The translations under genes were made by a program, and so were the position numbers. From assembly GCA_946800325.1 (NCBI GenBank), contig OX326959.1, forward strand, positions 18,816,862-18,880,861: 64,000 nt of DNA, given 5' to 3'. The notes under the pieces were generated by a model, which saw only the letters and a list, made by a program, of their open reading frames with translations, did no database searches and was not told the DNA's origin. Source of the DNA: Luzula sylvatica. Lineage: Eukaryota; Streptophyta; Magnoliopsida; Poales; Juncaceae. Positions 38,059-52,200 of the stretch are shown piece by piece. Position 1 is the stretch's first letter. Every line of letters starts with the position of its first letter.

Positions 38059-41000
38059 CTTTTACTACATAACTTTTCACCAAATTTCACAAACACCAAG
38101 AAAGTTTGTTTTTCTATTCAAAACAAGATTTTATTTCTTTGAGGAGTTCAAATAACGTGTTTCTAGATCATTTGTATCGTATCTTTTACTACATAAATTT
38201 TCACCAAATTTCACAAACACTAAGAAAGTTTGTTTTTCGATTCAAAACATGATTTTAACGCTTTGAGCAGTTCAAATAACGTGTTTCTAGATCATTTGTA
38301 TCGTATCTTTTACTACATAACTTTTCACCAAATTTCACAAACACTAAGAAATTTTGTTTTTCGATTCAAAACAAGATTTTAACGCTTTGAGGAGTTCAAA
38401 TAACGTGTTTCTAGATCATTTGTATCGTATCTTGTACTACATAACTTTTCACCAAATTTCACAAACACTAAGAAAGTTTGTTTTTCGATTTCAAAACAAG
38501 ATTTTAACGCTTTGAGGAGTTCAAATAACTTGTTTTTAGATCATTTGTATCGTATCCTTTAGTACATAACTTTTCACCAAATTTCACAAACACTAAGAAA
38601 GTTTGTTTTTCGATTAAAAACAAGATTTTAACGCTTTGAGGAGTTCAAATAACGTGTTTTTGATCATTTGTATCGTATCTTTTACTTCATAACTTTTCGC
38701 CAAATTTCACAAACACCAAGAAAGATTGTTTTTCGATTCAAAACAAGATTTTGACGCTTTGAGGAGTCCAAATAACGTGTTTTTAGATCATTTATATCGT
38801 ATCTTTTACTACATAACTTTTCACCAAATTTCACAAACACCAAGAAAGTTTGTTTTTCTATTCAAAACAAGATTTTAACGCTTTGAGGTGTTCAAATAAC
38901 ATGTTTTTAGATCATTTGTATCGTATCTTTTTGTACATAACTTTTCACCAAATTTCACAAACACTAAGAAAGTTTGTTTTTCGATTCAAAACAAGATTTT
39001 AACACTTTGAGGAGTTCAAATAACGTGTTTCTAGATCATTTGTATCGTATCTTTTACTACATAACTTTTCACCAAATTTCACAAACACTAAGAAAGTTTG
39101 TTTTTCGATTCAAAACAAGATTTTAACACTTTGAGCAGTTCAAATAACGTGTTTCTAGATCATTTGTATCGTATCTTTTACTACATCACTTTTCACCAAA
39201 TTTCACAAACACTAAGAAAGTTTCTTTTTCGATTCAAAACATGATTTTAACGCTTTGAGGTGTTCAAATAACATGTTTGTAGATCATTTGTATCGTATCT
39301 TTTAGTACACAACTTTTCACCAAATTTCACAAACACTAAGAAATTTTGTTTTTCGATTCAAAACAAGATTTTAACGATTTGAGGAGTTCAAATAACGTGT
39401 TTCTAGATCATTTGTATCGTATCTTTTACTACATAACTTTTCACCAAATTTCACAAACACTAAGAAAGTTTGTTTTTCGATTCAAAACAAGATTTTAATG
39501 CTTTGAGGAGTTCAAATAACGTGTTTCTAGATCATTTGTATCGTATCTTTTACTACATAACTTTTCACCGAATTTCACAAACACTAAGAAAGTTTGTTTT
39601 TCGATTCAAAACAAGATTTTAACACACTGAGGAGTTCAAATAACGTGTTTTTAGATCATTTGTATCGTATCTTTTACTACATAACTTTTCACCAAATTTC
39701 ACAAACACCAAGAAAGTTTGTTTTTCTATTCAAAACAAGATTTTATTTCTTTGAGGAGTTCAAATAACGTGTTTCTAGATCATTTGTATCGTATCTTTTA
39801 GTACATAACTTTTCACCAAATTTCACAAACACTAAGAAAGTTTGTTTTTCGATTTCAAAACCAGATTTTAACGCTTTGAGGAGTTCAAATAACGTGTTTT
39901 TAGATCATTTGTATCGTATCTTTTAGTACATAACTTTTCACCAAATTTCACAAACACTAAGAAAGTTTATTTTTCGATTAAAAACAAGATTTTAACGCTT
40001 TGAGGAGTTCAAATAACGTGTTTTTGATCATTTGTATCGTATCTTTTAGTACATAACTTTTCACCAAATTTCACAAACATTAAGAAAGTTTGTTTTTCGA
40101 TTAAAAACAAGATTTTAACGCTTTGAGGAGTTCAAATAACGTGTTTTTGATCATTTGTATCGTATGTTTTACTACATAACTTTTCGCCAAATTTAACAAA
40201 CACTAAGAAAGTTTGTTTTTCGATTCAAAACAAGATTTTAATGCTTTGAGGAGTTCAAATAACGTGTTTCTAGATCATTTGTATCGTATCTTTTACTACA
40301 TAACTTTTCACCAAATTTCACAAACACTAAGAAAGTTTGTTTTTCGATTCAATACAAGATTTTGAAGCTTTGAGGAGTTGAAATAACGTGTTTTTAGATC
40401 ATTTATATCGTATCTTTTACTACATAACTTTTCACCAAATTTCACAAACACCAAGAAAGTTTGTTTTTCTATTCAAAACAAGATTTTAACGCTTTGAGGT
40501 GTTCAAATAACATGTTTTTAGATCATTTGTATCGTATCTTTTAGTACATAACTTTTCACCAAATTTCACAAACACCAAGAAAGTTTGTTTTTCTATTCAA
40601 AACTAGATTTTAACGCTTTGAGGAGTTCAAATAACGTGTTTTTAGATCATTTGTATCGTATCTTTTAGTACATAACTTTTCACCAAATTTCACAAACACT
40701 AAGAAAGTTTGTTTTTCGATTCAAAACAAGATTTTAACGCTTTGAGGAGTTCAAATAACGTGTTTCTAGATCATTTGTATCGTATCTTTTACTACATAAC
40801 TTTTCACCAAATTTCACAAACACTAAGAAAGTTTGTTTTTCGATTCAATACAAGATTTTGACGCTTTGAGGAGTTGAAATAACGTGTTTTTAGATCATTT
40901 ATATCGTATCTTTTACTACATAAATTTTCACCAAATTTCACAAACACCAAGAAAGTTTGTTTTTCTATTCAAAACAAGATTTTAACGCTTTGAGGTGTTC

Positions 41001-41777
41001 AAATAACATGTTTTTAGATCATTTGTATCGTATCTTTTAGTACATAACTTTTCACCAAATTTCACAAACACTAAGAAAGTTTGTTTTTCGATTCAAAACA
41101 AGATTTTAACACTTTGAGGAGTTCAAATAACGTGTTTCTAGATCATTTGTATCGTATCTTTTACTACATAACTTTTCACCAAATTTCACAAACACTAAGA
41201 AAGTTTGTTTTTCGATTCAAAACAAGATTTTAACACTTTGAGCAGTTCAAATAACGTGTTTCTAGATCATTTGTATCGTATCTTTTACTACATCACTTTT
41301 CACCAAATTTCACAAACACTAAGAAAGTTTCTTTTTCGATTCAAAACATGATTTTAACGCTTTGAGGTGTTCAAATAACATGTTTGTAGATCATTTGTAT
41401 CGTATCTTTTAGTACACAACTTTTCACCAAATTTCACAAACACTAAGAAATTTTGTTTTTCGATTCAAAACAAGATTTTAACGATTTGAGGAGTTCAAAT
41501 AACGTGTTTCTAGATCATTTGTATCGTATCTTTTACTACATAACTTTTCACCAAATTTCACAAACACTAAGAAAGTTTGTTTTTCGATTCAAAACAAGAT
41601 TTTAATGCTTTGAGGAGTTCAAATAACGTGTTTCTAGATCATTTGTATCGTATCTTTTACTACATAACTTTTCACCAAATTTCACAAACACTAATAAAGT
41701 TTGTTTTTCGATTCAAAACAAGATTTTAACACACTGAGGAGTTCAAATAACGTGTTTTTAGATCATTTGTATCGTAT
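38059..41777. repeat. HOR unit (30 monomers, 3,719 bp)
   Basis: Standard order, except that 4-5-11b is fused into a single hybrid 4/11b monomer at 40662-40785 (front AGTAC of type 4, end TTTCTAGATC of type 11b), a 248-bp loss. Marks: CTTTTTGTAC in type 8 (38927), TTTAACAAAC in type 15 (near 40192), TTGAAGC in type 6 (near 40363) and ACCAAG in type 3 (40538). Type 20 has AACTTG. Confidence 0.9.
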
Positions 41778-44700
41778 CTTTTACTACATAACTTTTCACC
41801 AAATTTCACAAACACCAAGAAAGTTTGTTTTTCTATTCAAAACAAGATTTTATTTCTTTGAGGAGTTCAAATAACGTGTTTCTAGATCATTTGTATCGTA
41901 TCTTTTACTACATAAATTTTCACCAAATTTCACAAACACTAAGAAAGTTTGTTTTTCGATTCAAAACATGATTTTAACGCTTTGAGCAGTTCAAATAACG
42001 TGTTTCTAGATCATTTGTATCGTATCTTTTACTACATAACTTTTCACCAAATTTCACAAACACTAAGAAATTTTGTTTTTCGATTCAAAACAAGATTTTA
42101 ACGCTTTGAGGAGTTCAAATAACGTGTTTCTAGATCATTTGTATCGTATCTTGTACTACATAACTTTTCACCAAATTTCACAAACACTAAGAAAGTTTGT
42201 TTTTCGATTTCAAAACAAGATTTTAACGCTTTGAGGAGTTCAAATAACGTGTTTTTAGATCATTTGTATCGTATCCTTTAGTACATAACTTTTCACCAAA
42301 TTTCACAAACACTAAGAAAGTTTGTTTTTCGATTAAAAACAAGATTTTAACGCTTTGAGGAGTTCAAATAACGTGTTTTTGATCATTTGTATCGTATCTT
42401 TTACTTCATAACTTTTCGCCAAATTTCACAAACACCAAGAAAGATTGTTTTTCGATTCAAAACAAGATTTTGACGCTTTGAGGAGTCCAAATAACGTGTT
42501 TTTAGATCATTTATATCGTATCTTTTACTACATAACTTTTCACCAAATTTCACAAACACCAAGGAAGTTTGTTTTTCTATTCAAAACAAGATTTTAACGC
42601 TTTGAGGTGTTCAAATAACATGTTTTTAGATCATTTGTATCGTATCTTTTAGTACATAACTTTTCACCAAATTTCACAAACACTAAGAAAGTTTGTTTTT
42701 CGATTCAAAACAAGATTTTAACACTTTGAGGAGTTCAAATAACGTGTTTCTAGATCATTTGTATCGTATCTTTTACTACATAACTTTTCACCAAATTTCA
42801 CAAACACTAAGAAAGTTTGTTTTTCGATTCAAAACAAGATTTTAACACTTTGAGCAGTTCAAATAACGTGTTTCTAGATCATTTGTATCGTATCTTTTAC
42901 TACATCACTTTTCACCAAATTTCACAAACACTAAGAAAGTTTCTTTTTCGATTCAAAACATGATTTTAACGCTTTGAGGTGTTCAAATAACATGTTTGTA
43001 GATCATTTGTATCGTATCTTTTAGTACACAACTTTTCACCAAATTTCACAAACACTAAGAAATTTTGTTTTTCGATTCAAAACAAGATTTTAACGATTTG
43101 AGGAGTTCAAATAACGTGTTTCTAGATCATTTGTATCGTATCTTTTACTACATAACTTTTCACCAAATTTCACAAACACTAAGAAAGTTTGTTTTTCGAT
43201 TCAAAACAAGATTTTAATGCTTTGAGGAGTTCAAATAACGTGTTTCTAGATCATTTGTATCGTATCTTTTACTACATAACTTTTCACCGAATTTCACAAA
43301 CACTAAGAAAGTTTGTTTTTCGATTCAAAACAAGATTTTAACACACTGAGGAGTTCAAATAACGTATTTTTAGATCATTTGTATCGTATCTTTTACTACA
43401 TAACTTTTCACCAAATTTCACAAACACCAAGAAAGTTTGTTTTTCTATTCAAAACAAGATTTTATTTCTTTGAGGAGTTCAAATAACGTGTTTTTGATCA
43501 TTTGTATCGTATCTTTTAGTACATAACTTTTCACCAAATTTCACAAACATTAAGAAAGTTTGTTTTTCGATTAAAAACAAGATTTTAACGCTTTGAGGAG
43601 TTCAAATAACGTGTTTTTGATCATTTGTATCGTATGTTTTACTACATAACTTTTCGCCAAATTTCACAAACACTAAGAAAGTTTGTTTTTCGATTCAAAA
43701 CAAGATTTTAATGCTTTGAGGAGTTCAAATAACGTGTTTCTAGATCATTTGTATTGTATCTTTTACCACATAACTTTTCACCAAATTTCACAAACACTAA
43801 GAAAGTTTGTTTTTCGATTCAATACATGATTTTGACGCTTTGAGGAGTTGAAATAACGTGTTTTTAGATCATTTATATCGTATCTTTTACTACATAACTT
43901 TTCACCAAATTTCACAAGCACCAAGAAAGTTTGTTTTTCTATTCAAAACAAGATTTTAACGCTTTGAGGAGTTCAAATAACGTGTTTCTAGATCATTTGT
44001 ATCGTATCTTTTACTACATAACTTTTCACCAAATTTCACAAACACTAAGAAAGTTTGTTTTTCGATTCAATACATGATTTTGAAGCTTTGAGGAGTTGAA
44101 ATAACGTGTTTTTAGATCATTTATATCGTATCTTTTACTACATAACTTTTCACCAAATTTCACAAACACCAAGAAAGTTTGTTTTTCTATTCAAAACAAG
44201 ATTTTAACGCTTTGAGGTGTTCAAATAACATGTTTTTAGATCATTTGTATCGTATCTTTTAGTACATAACTTTTCACCAAATTTCACAAACACCAAGAAA
44301 GTTTGTTTTTCTATTCAAAACTAGATTTTAACGCTTTGAGGAGTTCAAATAACGTGTTTTTAGATCATTTGTATCGTATCTTTTAGTACATAACTTTTCA
44401 CCAAATTTCACAAACACTAAGAAAGTTTGTTTTTCGATTCAAAACAAGATTTTAACGCTTTGAGGAGTTCAAATAACGTGTTTCTAGATCATTTGTATCG
44501 TATCTTTTACTACATAACTTTTCACCAAATTTCACAAACACTAAGAAAGTTTGTTTTTCGATTCAATACAAGATTTTGACGCTTTGAGGAGTTGAAATAA
44601 CGTGTTTTTAGATCATTTATATCGTATCTTTTACTACATAAATTTTCACCAAATTTCACAAACACCAAGAAAGTTTGTTTTTCTATTCAAAACAAGATTT

Positions 44701-47107
44701 TAACGCTTTGAGGTGTTCAAATAACATGTTTTTAGATCATTTGTATCGTATCTTTTAGTACATAACTTTTCACCAAATTTCACAAACACTAAGAAAGTTT
44801 GTTTTTCGATTCAAAACAAGATTTTAACACTTTGAGGAGTTCAAATAACGTGTTTCTAGATCATTTGTATCGTATCTTTTACTACATAACTTTTCACCAA
44901 ATTTCACAAACACTAAGAAAGTTTGTTTTTCGATTCAAAACAAGATTTTAACACTTTGAGCAGTTCAAATAACGTGTTTCTAGATCATTTGTATCGTATC
45001 TTTTACTACATCACTTTTCACCAAATTTCACAAACACTAAGAAAGTTTCTTTTTCGATTCAAAACATGATTTTAACGCTTTGAGGTGTTCAAATAACATG
45101 TTTGTAGATCATTTGTATCGTATCTTTTAGTACACAACTTTTCACCAAATTTCACAAACACTAAGAAATTTTGTTTTTCGATTCAAAACAAGATTTTAAC
45201 GATTTGAGGAGTTCAAATAACGTGTTTCTAGATCATTTGTATCGTATCTTTTACTACATAACTTTTCACCAAATTTCACAAACACTAAGAAAGTTTGTTT
45301 TTCGATTCAAAACAAGATTTTAATGCTTTGAGGAGTTCAAATAACGTGTTTCTAGATCATTTGTATCGTATCTTTTACTACATAACTTTTCACCAAATTT
45401 CACAAACACTAATAAAGTTTGTTTTTCGATTCAAAACAAGATTTTAACACACTGAGGAGTTCAAATAACGTGTTTTTAGATCATTTGTATCGTATCTTTT
45501 ACTACATAACTTTTCACCAAATTTCACAAACACCAAGAAAGTTTGTTTTTCTATTCAAAACAAGATTTTATTTCTTTGAGGAGTTCAAATAACGTGTTTC
45601 TAGATCATTTGTATCGTATCTTTTACTACATAAATTTTCACCAAATTTCACAAACACTAAGAAAGTTTGTTTTTCGATTCAAAACATGATTTTAACGCTT
45701 TGAGCAGTTCAAATAACGTGTTTCTAGATCATTTGTATCGTATCTTTTACTACATAACTTTTCACCAAATTTCACAAACACTAAGAAATTTTGTTTTTCG
45801 ATTCAAAACAAGATTTTAACGCTTTGAGGAGTTCAAATAACGTGTTTCTAGATCATTTGTATCGTATCTTGTACTACATAACTTTTCACCAAATTTCACA
45901 AACACTAAGAAAGTTTGTTTTTCGATTTCAAAACAAGATTTTAACGCTTTGAGGAGTTCAAATAACGTGTTTTTAGATCATTTGTATCGTATCCTTTAGT
46001 ACATAACTTTTCACCAAATTTCACAAACACTAAGAAAGTTTGTTTTTCGATTAAAAACAAGATTTTAACGCTTTGAGGAGTTCAAATAACGTGTTTTTGA
46101 TCATTTGTATCGTATCTTTTACTTCATAACTTTTCGCCAAATTTCACAAACACCAAGAAAGATTGTTTTTCGATTCAAAACAAGATTTTGACGCTTTGAG
46201 GAGTCCAAATAACGTGTTTTTAGATCATTTATATCGTATCTTTTACTACATAACTTTTCACCAAATTTCACAAACACCAAGAAAGTTTGTTTTTCTATTC
46301 AAAACAAGATTTTAACGCTTTGAGGTGTTCAAATAACATGTTTTTAGATCATTTGTATCGTATCTTTTAGTACATAACTTTTCACCAAATTTCACAAACA
46401 CTAAGAAAGTTTGTTTTTCGATTCAAAACAAGATTTTAACACTTTGAGGAGTTCAAATAACGTGTTTCTAGATCATTTGTATCGTATCTTTTACTACATA
46501 ACTTTTCACCAAATTTCACAAACACTAAGAAAGTTTGTTTTTCGATTCAAAACAAGATTTTAACACTTTGAGCAGTTCAAATAACGTGTTTCTAGATCAT
46601 TTGTATCGTATCTTTTACTACATCACTTTTCACCAAATTTCACAAACACTAAGAAAGTTTCTTTTTCGATTCAAAACATGATTTTAACGCTTTGAGGTGT
46701 TCAAATAACATGTTTGTAGATCATTTGTATCGTATCTTTTAGTACACAACTTTTCACCAAATTTCACAAACACTAAGAAATTTTGTTTTTCGATTCAAAA
46801 CAAGATTTTAACGATTTGAGGAGTTCAAATAACGTGTTTCTAGATCATTTGTATCGTATCTTTTACTACATAACTTTTCACCAAATTTCACAAACACTAA
46901 GAAAGTTTGTTTTTCGATTCAAAACAAGATTTTAATGCTTTGAGGAGTTCAAATAACGTGTTTCTAGATCATTTGTATCGTATCTTTTACTACATAACTT
47001 TTCACCGAATTTCACAAACACTAAGAAAGTTTGTTTTTCGATTCAAAACAAGATTTTAACACACTGAGGAGTTCAAATAACGTGTTTTTAGATCATTTGT
47101 ATCGTAT
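40290..47107. repeat. Tandem pair of a 30-monomer segment (offset 3,718 bp)
   Basis: From type 6 with the TTGAAGC mark (near 40363) to about 43,950 the sequence recurs 3,718 bp downstream (44082 to about 47,670), including ACCAAG in type 3, the 4/11b hybrid, CTAATAAAG in 12b (41691 and 45409) and the 1/13 hybrid (43390 and 47108). Two differences were noticed: AAGGAAG near 42562 and AACGTATTTTT near 43363, both private to the first copy. The junction is the 5/15 hybrid at 43884-44007. Confidence 0.85.
41778..45495. repeat. HOR unit (30 monomers, 3,718 bp)
   Basis: Order: 1-18-19-20-21-22-5 | 8-9-16-17-11b-12 | hybrid 1/13-14-15-6b-hybrid 5/15-6-5-3-hybrid 4/11b-6-7 | 8-9-16-17-11b-12b. The 1/13 hybrid (43390-43512, 123 bp) has the TTATTTC of type 1 and the TTTTTGATCA end of type 13. 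The 5/15 hybrid (43884-44007) starts with CAAGCACC and ends with GGAG, CGTG and TTCTAGA. The type 6 at 44008 combines AATACATG (a 6b mark) with TTGAAGC (the mark at 40363). Confidence 0.9.
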
Positions 47108-49213
47108 CTTTTACTACATAACTTTTCACCAAATTTCACAAACACCAAGAAAGTTTGTTTTTCTATTCAAAACAAGATTTTATTTCTTTGAGGAGTTCAA
47201 ATAACGTGTTTTTGATCATTTGTATCGTATCTTTTAGTACATAACTTTTCACCAAATTTCACAAACATTAAGAAAGTTTGTTTTTCGATTAAAAACAAGA
47301 TTTTAACGCTTTGAGGAGTTCAAATAACGTGTTTTTGATCATTTGTATCGTATGTTTTACTACATAACTTTTCGCCAAATTTCACAAACACTAAGAAAGT
47401 TTGTTTTTCGATTCAAAACAAGATTTTAATGCTTTGAGGAGTTCAAATAACGTGTTTCTAGATCATTTGTATTGTATCTTTTACCACATAACTTTTCACC
47501 AAATTTCACAAACACTAAGAAAGTTTGTTTTTCGATTCAATACATGATTTTGACGCTTTGAGGAGTTGAAATAACGTGTTTTTAGATCATTTATATCGTA
47601 TCTTTTACTACATAACTTTTCACCAAATTTCACAAGCACCAAGAAAGTTTGTTTTTCTATTCAAAACAAGATTTTAACGCTTTGAGGTGTTCAAATAACA
47701 TGTTTTTAGATCATTTGTATCGTATCTTTTAGTACATAACTTTTCACCAAATTTCACAAACACTAAGAAAGTTTGTTTTTCTATTCAAAACTAGATTTTA
47801 ACGCTTTGAGGAGTTCAAATAACGTGTTTTTAGATCATTTGTATCGTATCTTTTAGTACATAACTTTTCACCAAATTTCACAAACACTAAGAAAGTTTGT
47901 TTTTCGATTCAAAACAAGATTTTAACGCTTTGAGGAGTTCAAATAACGTGTTTTTAGATCATTTGTATCGTATCTTTTACTACATAACTTTTCACCAAAT
48001 TTCACAAACACCAAGAAAGTTTGTTTTTCTATTCAAAACAAGATTTTAACGCTTTGAGGTGTTCAAATAACATGTTTTTAGATCATTTGTATCGTATCTT
48101 TTACTACATAACTTTTCACCAAATTTCACAAACACTAAGAAAGTTTGTTTTTCGATTCAAAACAAGATTTTAATGCTTTGAGGAGTTCAAATAACGTGTT
48201 TCTAGATCATTTGTATCGTATCTTTTACTACATAACTTTTCACCAAATTTCACAAACACTAAGAAAGTTTGTTTTTCGATTCAATACAAGATTTTGACGC
48301 TTTGAGGAGTTGAAATAACGTGTTTTTAGATCATTTTTATCGTATCTTTTACTACATAAATTTTCACCAAATTTCACAAACACCAAGAAAGTTTGTTTTT
48401 CTATTCAAAACAAGATTTTAACGCTTTGAGGTGTTCAAATAACATGTTTTTAGATTATTTGTATCGTATCTTTTAGTACATAACTTTTCACCAAATTTCA
48501 AAAACACTAAGAAAGTTTGTTTTTCGATTCAAAACAAGATTTTAACACTTTTAGGAGTTCAAATAACGTGTTTCTAGATCATTTGTATCGTATCTTTTAC
48601 TACATAACTTTTCACCAAATTTCACAAACACTAAGAAAGTTTGTTTTTCGATTCAAAACAAGATTTTAACACTTTGAGCAGTTCAAATAACGTGTTTCTA
48701 GATCATTTGTATCGTATCTTTTACTACATCACTTTTCACCAAATTTCACAAACACTAAGAAAGTTTCTTTTTCGATTCAAAACATGATTTTAACGCTTTG
48801 AGGTGTTCAAATAACATGTTTGTAGATCATTTGTATCGTATCTTTTAGTACACAACTTTTCACCAAATTTCACAAACACTAAGAAATTTTGTTTTTCGAT
48901 TCAAAACAAGATTTTAACGATTTGAGGAGTTCAAATAACGTGTTTCTAGATCATTTGTATCGTATCTTTTACTACATAACTTTTCACCAAATTTCACAAA
49001 CACTAAGAAAGTTTGTTTTTCGATTCAAAACAAGATTTTAATGCTTTGAGGAGTTCAAATAACGTGTTTCTAGATCATTTGTATCGTATCTTTTACTACA
49101 TAACTTTTCACCAAATTTCACAAACACTAAGAAAGTTTGTTTTTCGATTCAAAACAAGATTTTAACACACTGAGGAGTTCAAATAACGTGTTTTTAGATC
49201 ATTTGTATCGTAT
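45496..49213. repeat. HOR unit (30 monomers, 3,718 bp)
   Basis: Order: 1-18-19-20-21-22-5 | 8-9-16-17-11b-12 | hybrid 1/13-14-15-6b-5-3-4-5-11b-6-7 | 8b-9-16-17-11b-12b. This is the standard unit with 1-2-13 fused into one 123-bp hybrid at 47108-47230. It carries CAAGCACC in type 5 (near 47632), TCATTTTTATCG in type 6 (near 48334) and GATTATTTG in type 7 (near 48453). Confidence 0.9.
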
Positions 49214-52200
49214 CTTTTACTACATAACTTTTCACCAAATTTCACAAACACCAAGAAAGTTTGTTTTTCTATTCAAAACAAGATTTTATTTCTTTGAGGA
49301 GTTCAAATAACGTGTTTCTAGATCATTTGTATCGTATCTTTTACTACATAAATTTTCACCAAATTTCACAAACACTAAGAAAGTTTGTTTTTCGATTCAA
49401 AACATGATTTTAACGCTTTGAGCAGTTCAAATAACGTGTTTCTAGATCATTTGTATCGTATCTTTTACTACATAACTTTTCACCAAATTTCACAAACACT
49501 AAGAAATTTTGTTTTTCGATTCAAAACAAGATTTTAACGCTTTGAGGAGTTCAAATAACGTGTTTCTAGATCATTTGTATCGTATCTTGTACTACATAAC
49601 TTTTCACCAAATTTCACAAACACTAAGAAAGTTTGTTTTTCGATTTCAAAACAAGATTTTAACGCTTTGAGGAGTTCAAATAACTTGTTTTTAGATCATT
49701 TGTATCGTATCCTTTAGTACATAACTTTTCACCAAATTTCACAAACACTAAGAAAGTTTGTTTTTCGATTAAAAACAAGATTTTAACGCTTTGAGGAGTT
49801 CAAATAACGTGTTTTTGATCATTTGTATCGTATCTTTTACTTCATAACTTTTCGCCAAATTTCACAAACACCAAGAAAGATTGTTTTTCGATTCAAAACA
49901 AGATTTTGACGCTTTGAGGAGTCCAAATAACGTGTTTTTAGATCATTTATATCGTATCTTTTACTACATAACTTTTCACCAAATTTCACAAACACCAAGA
50001 AAGTTTGTTTTTCTATTCAAAACAAGATTTTAACGCTTTGAGGTGTTCAAATAACATGTTTTTAGATCATTTGTATCGTATCTTTTTGTACATAACTTTT
50101 CACCAAATTTCACAAACACTAAGAAAGTTTGTTTTTCGATTCAAAACAAGATTTTAACACTTTGAGGAGTTCAAATAACGTGTTTCTAGATCATTTGTAT
50201 CGTATCTTTTACTACATAACTTTTCACCAAATTTCACAAACACTAAGAAAGTTTGTTTTTCGATTCAAAACAAGATTTTAACACTTTGAGCAGTTCAAAT
50301 AACGTGTTTCTAGATCATTTGTATCGTATCTTTTACTACATCACTTTTCACCAAATTTCACAAACACTAAGAAAGTTTCTTTTTCGATTCAAAACATGAT
50401 TTTAACGCTTTGAGGTGTTCAAATAACATGTTTGTAGATCATTTGTATCGTATCTTTTAGTACACAACTTTTCACCAAATTTCACAAACACTAAGAAATT
50501 TTGTTTTTCGATTCAAAACAAGATTTTAACGATTTGAGGAGTTCAAATAACGTGTTTCTAGATCATTTGTATCGTATCTTTTACTACATAACTTTTCACC
50601 AAATTTCACAAACACTAAGAAAGTTTGTTTTTCGATTCAAAACAAGATTTTAATGCTTTGAGGAGTTCAAATAACGTGTTTCTAGATCATTTGTATCGTA
50701 TCTTTTACTACATAACTTTTCACCGAATTTCACAAACACTAAGAAAGTTTGTTTTTCGATTCAAAACAAGATTTTAACACACTGAGGAGTTCAAATAACG
50801 TGTTTTTAGATCATTTGTATCGTATCTTTTACTACATAACTTTTCACCAAATTTCACAAACACCAAGAAAGTTTGTTTTTCTATTCAAAACAAGATTTTA
50901 TTTCTTTGAGGAGTTCAAATAACGTGTTTCTAGATCATTTGTATCGTATCTTTTAGTACATAACTTTTCACCAAATTTCACAAACACTAAGAAAGTTTGT
51001 TTTTCGATTTCAAAACCAGATTTTAACGCTTTGAGGAGTTCAAATAACGTGTTTTTAGATCATTTGTATCGTATCTTTTAGTACATAACTTTTCACCAAA
51101 TTTCACAAACACTAAGAAAGTTTATTTTTCGATTAAAAACAAGATTTTAACGCTTTGAGGAGTTCAAATAACGTGTTTTTGATCATTTGTATCGTATCTT
51201 TTAGTACATAACTTTTCACCAAATTTCACAAACATTAAGAAAGTTTGTTTTTCGATTAAAAACAAGATTTTAACGCTTTGAGGAGTTCAAATAACGTGTT
51301 TTTGATCATTTGTATCGTATGTTTTACTACATAACTTTTCGCCAAATTTCACAAACACTAAGAAAGTTTGTTTTTCGATTCAAAACAAGATTTTAATGCT
51401 TTGAGGAGTTCAAATAACGTGTTTCTAGATCATTTGTATCGTATCTTTTACTACATAACTTTTCACCAAATTTCACAAACACTAAGAAAGTTTGTTTTTC
51501 GATTCAATACAAGATTTTGAAGCTTTGAGGAGTTGAAATAACGTGTTTTTAGATCATTTATATCGTATCTTTTACTACATAACTTTTCACCAAATTTCAC
51601 AAACACCAAGAAAGTTTGTTTTTCTATTCAAAACAAGATTTTAACGCTTTGAGGTGTTCAAATAACATGTTTTTAGATCATTTGTATCGTATCTTTTAGT
51701 ACATAACTTTTCACCAAATTTCACAAACACTAAGAAAGTTTGTTTTTCTATTCAAAACTAGATTTTAACGCTTTGAGGAGTTCAAATAACGTGTTTTTAG
51801 ATCATTTGTATCGTATCTTTTAGTACATAACTTTTCACCAAATTTCACAAACACTAAGAAAGTTTGTTTTTCGATTCAAAACAAGATTTTAACGCTTTGA
51901 GGAGTTCAAATAACGTGTTTTTAGATCATTTGTATCGTATCTTTTACTACATAACTTTTCACCAAATTTCACAAACACCAAGAAAGTTTGTTTTTCTATT
52001 CAAAACAAGATTTTAACGCTTTGAGGTGTTCAAATAACATGTTTTTAGATCATTTGTATCGTATCTTTTACTACATAACTTTTCACCAAATTTCACAAAC
52101 ACTAAGAAAGTTTGTTTTTCGATTCAAAACAAGATTTTAATGCTTTGAGGAGTTCAAATAACGTGTTTCTAGATCATTTGTATCGTATCTTTTACTACAT

